Source: Anaeromyces robustus (lineage: Eukaryota; Neocallimastigomycota; Neocallimastigomycetes; Neocallimastigales; Neocallimastigaceae). Taken from it: a DNA stretch of 30,318 nt. Positions 28,561-30,318 of the stretch are shown in pieces. Numbering within the stretch: position 1 is the stretch's first letter; every line of letters begins with the position of its first letter. The translations under genes and the position numbers were made by a program. The stretch covers positions 85,001 through 115,318 of the forward strand of contig MCFG01000219.1 of the NCBI GenBank assembly GCA_002104895.1. The letters run 5' to 3'. The notes under the pieces were generated by a model. It had not been told where the DNA came from, did not search any database, and saw only the letters and a list, made by a program, of their open reading frames with translations.

Positions 28561-30180
28561 ATATTCGTTGGAGCATTTCTTTTCTCGTTTCGACTTCATT
28601 ATTAAGTATAAACCTGGTTCAAAGAATAGAGCTGACTGTCTTTCTCGTCGACCTGATTACGAAAATAAAATAGTGAACTCCGGTACAATTTTAAACTCTT
28701 CGAATTTTGTATTCACTCACTCTTCTATCTCTATTGGCTGATACCTCCCTTCTTGAGAAAAATTCGTTCCGCTTTACCCGACGATGCATATTTTAAAATC
28801 CACTAGTAATGATAGAAGACTTAAGCTTCCTAACTCTCCTTTCTCTTTCCACGATAACATCTTGTTCTACAATAATAAATATACATTCCTGAACCCTTCG
28901 TAATTGAAATTCTTGAATCTCACCACAACTCGCCTCTCGCAGGTCATTTCGGTATATCTAAAACTTTTGAACTCATAGTAAAACTTCTGGTGGAAGTCTC
29001 TTCGGGGGATGTACACCGATTTGTAAACTCTTGTGATATTTCAACGAAACAAAAAATAATAATCATAAACCATATGGACTACTTCAACCTCTAGCGATTC
29101 CTGAAAAACAGTGGTCCTCAATATCACTTGATTTTATTACAGATCTACCGAACTCGAATAACTTTACAACCATTTTAACTGTTGTTGATAGATTATCAAA
29201 AATGGCCATTTCATTCCTCTTAAGAAACTTCCTTCTGCTGAAGAAACTTCCAAAATAATATTTGATAATGTCTTTAAGTTACATGGTATCCCCAAAGAGA
29301 TTATTTCAGATCGCGGTAAACAGTTCAATTCAAAATTCTTCCAACAGTTTTGCAAACTTCTACATTGTGAATCAAAATTATCCACTGCACACCATCAACA
29401 AACCGATGGACAAACGGAAAGACTTAATAGTATTATTGAACAATACCTTCGATGTTTCACGAACAGTAATCATTCCGATTGGAGTTCTTATATAGCTTTA
29501 GCAGAATTCGCTTATAATAATGCTGTTCAAGAATCAATTAAAATGTCACCTTTCCCAAGCTAATCTAAAATATGAGCCCGAATTCCTTATCGACAACCCG
29601 GTCACATCACTTGTACCTGAAGCAGAAAAAACAGTTTCCAATATTAAAGTCACGTTAGATAATCTTCAAGAAAATATGAAGGAAGCCCAAGCAAGATTCA
29701 AGAGATATGCAGACAATAAAAGACAAAACCTCCGAAGTTCAACATTGGTGATAAAGTATGGTTGGTATATCCCAAAGGAAATGTAAGCTTAAAGAAACTC
29801 GACCCTAGAAAGTCAGGACCATTCGAAGTTATCGAAGTATTAGAAAACCAGAATTACAAATTAAAGCTTCCTAAGAAAGATCGAAGGCATCCAATCTTCC
29901 ATGTGTCATACCTCGAGCCTTACGTCGAAAATTCTTTTTAAATCGAAAATATCTCTAAACCTCCTCCAGTCCTAGTCAATGACGAATTAGAAATATGAAG
30001 TTAATAAAATCTTAGATTCAAGAATAGTTGATGGAAAACTTCAATACTTAATCGATTGGAAAGGTTATCCTGTTGAAGATCGTTCATGGGAAAATGTTGA
30101 AGATATACATGCCCCTAGATTACTAAAGGAATTTCATAAGAGATTCCGAACAAGCCAAACCCAATGTCGTCTGGAATCCG
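28561..30180 (+). pseudogene. E2 integrase-chromodomain region (broken)
   Basis: Short pieces in several frames match the E1 integrase and tail: the finger area, the core with DRLSKMA and SDRGKQFNSKFF words, HHQQTDGQTERLN, and VFHVSYLEPY-type tail wording. A chromodomain follows at about 30005-30150 ([20 protein letters not shown]). The region carries several breaks, so no integrase would be made from this copy. Confidence 0.82.
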
Positions 30181-30187
30181 ACATTAG

Positions 30188-30198
30188 AAGGGGGGCAT
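30188..30198 (+). other. E2 polypurine tract
   Basis: AAGGGGGGCAT directly precedes the 3' LTR start TGTAAC. It is the plus-strand primer tract, ending in AT before TG as in E1. Confidence 0.85.
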
Positions 30199-30318
30199 TG
30201 TAACAATGTATTACTATTAGCTAAATACATTGAAAGAGTTATTCCTACCGGGGGTTCCCCGACTGACGTAGTCGTCAGGTTGTTGGACTCTGACCTACTT
30301 GTCATGAGTTCGACTCCG
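30199..30318 (+). repeat. E2 3' LTR, first 120 bp (cut by window end)
   Basis: It matches 25135-25254 with one visible difference (C at 25235 against T at 30299), including the hairpin and most of the tRNA-like island. Confidence 0.93.

Larger units (their letters stand above)
25135..30318 (+). mobile_element. E2: Ty3/Gypsy chromovirus, broken, runs off the window
   Basis: A plus-strand element inserted into the protease region of E0. Parts: 5' LTR (25135-25574), self-priming-type primer site, short leader, gag, protease-RT-RNase H, integrase-chromodomain region, polypurine tract (30188-30198) and the first 120 bp of the 3' LTR (30199 onward, cut by the window end). The visible 120 bp of the two LTRs differ at one position by eye, so this copy inserted recently. 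Yet its integrase half carries several breaks, probably six or more. The RT and RNase H wording is close to E1, but the LTR sequence is unrelated. Confidence 0.9.

Overview
The window reads as very AT-rich eukaryotic DNA, most like an anaerobic gut fungus (Neocallimastigomycota). Intergenic stretches are almost pure A/T with long TTTA and TTTTA microsatellites. The two intact host genes are intronless, with an Asn/Ser/Lys-rich tail on one. There are decayed ankyrin-repeat genes with the typical KYLVEHGADIN-like wording, and a pile of Ty3/Gypsy chromodomain retrotransposons. Dictyostelium is a less likely alternative. The organism call is an inference; no rRNA or marker gene is present.

Left part (1-14299): two adjacent decayed ankyrin-repeat copies on the minus strand (600-1475). 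Then two plus-strand paralogous genes for seven-pass membrane proteins of unrecognised family (2833-3783 and 7060-8391). Both have wide A/T-rich flanks with simple repeats. From 11140 to 13930 lies a diverged tandem array with a period of about 1.1-1.2 kb and no recognisable coding content.

Right part (14300-30318): a nested stack of three LTR retrotransposons, here called E0, E1 and E2. E0 (plus strand) begins with a putative long LTR at 14300-16057, followed by a long leader and gag. Its gag is interrupted by E1 (18262-24748, minus strand). E1 looks whole: two 648-bp LTRs that read identical by eye, a 5-bp TAATC target duplication, and one uninterrupted gag-pol-chromodomain frame. E0 resumes at 24754 with a zinc knuckle and the start of protease. 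It is interrupted again at 25135 by E2 (plus strand, running off the window end). E2 has readable gag and protease-RT-RNase H but a broken integrase-chromodomain region.

The most interesting signal is shared by all three elements. The first bases after each 5' LTR are perfectly complementary (11-12 nt) to a segment inside the same LTR, and in E0 and E1 that segment lies 29-34 nt downstream of a TATA-like box. This is the arrangement expected for Tf1/sushi-type self-primed reverse transcription, rather than priming by a host tRNA. The LTRs of E0 and E2 also carry a GC-richer tRNA-like island with A-box and B-box-like sequences, and all three LTRs carry hairpins just inside their ends.
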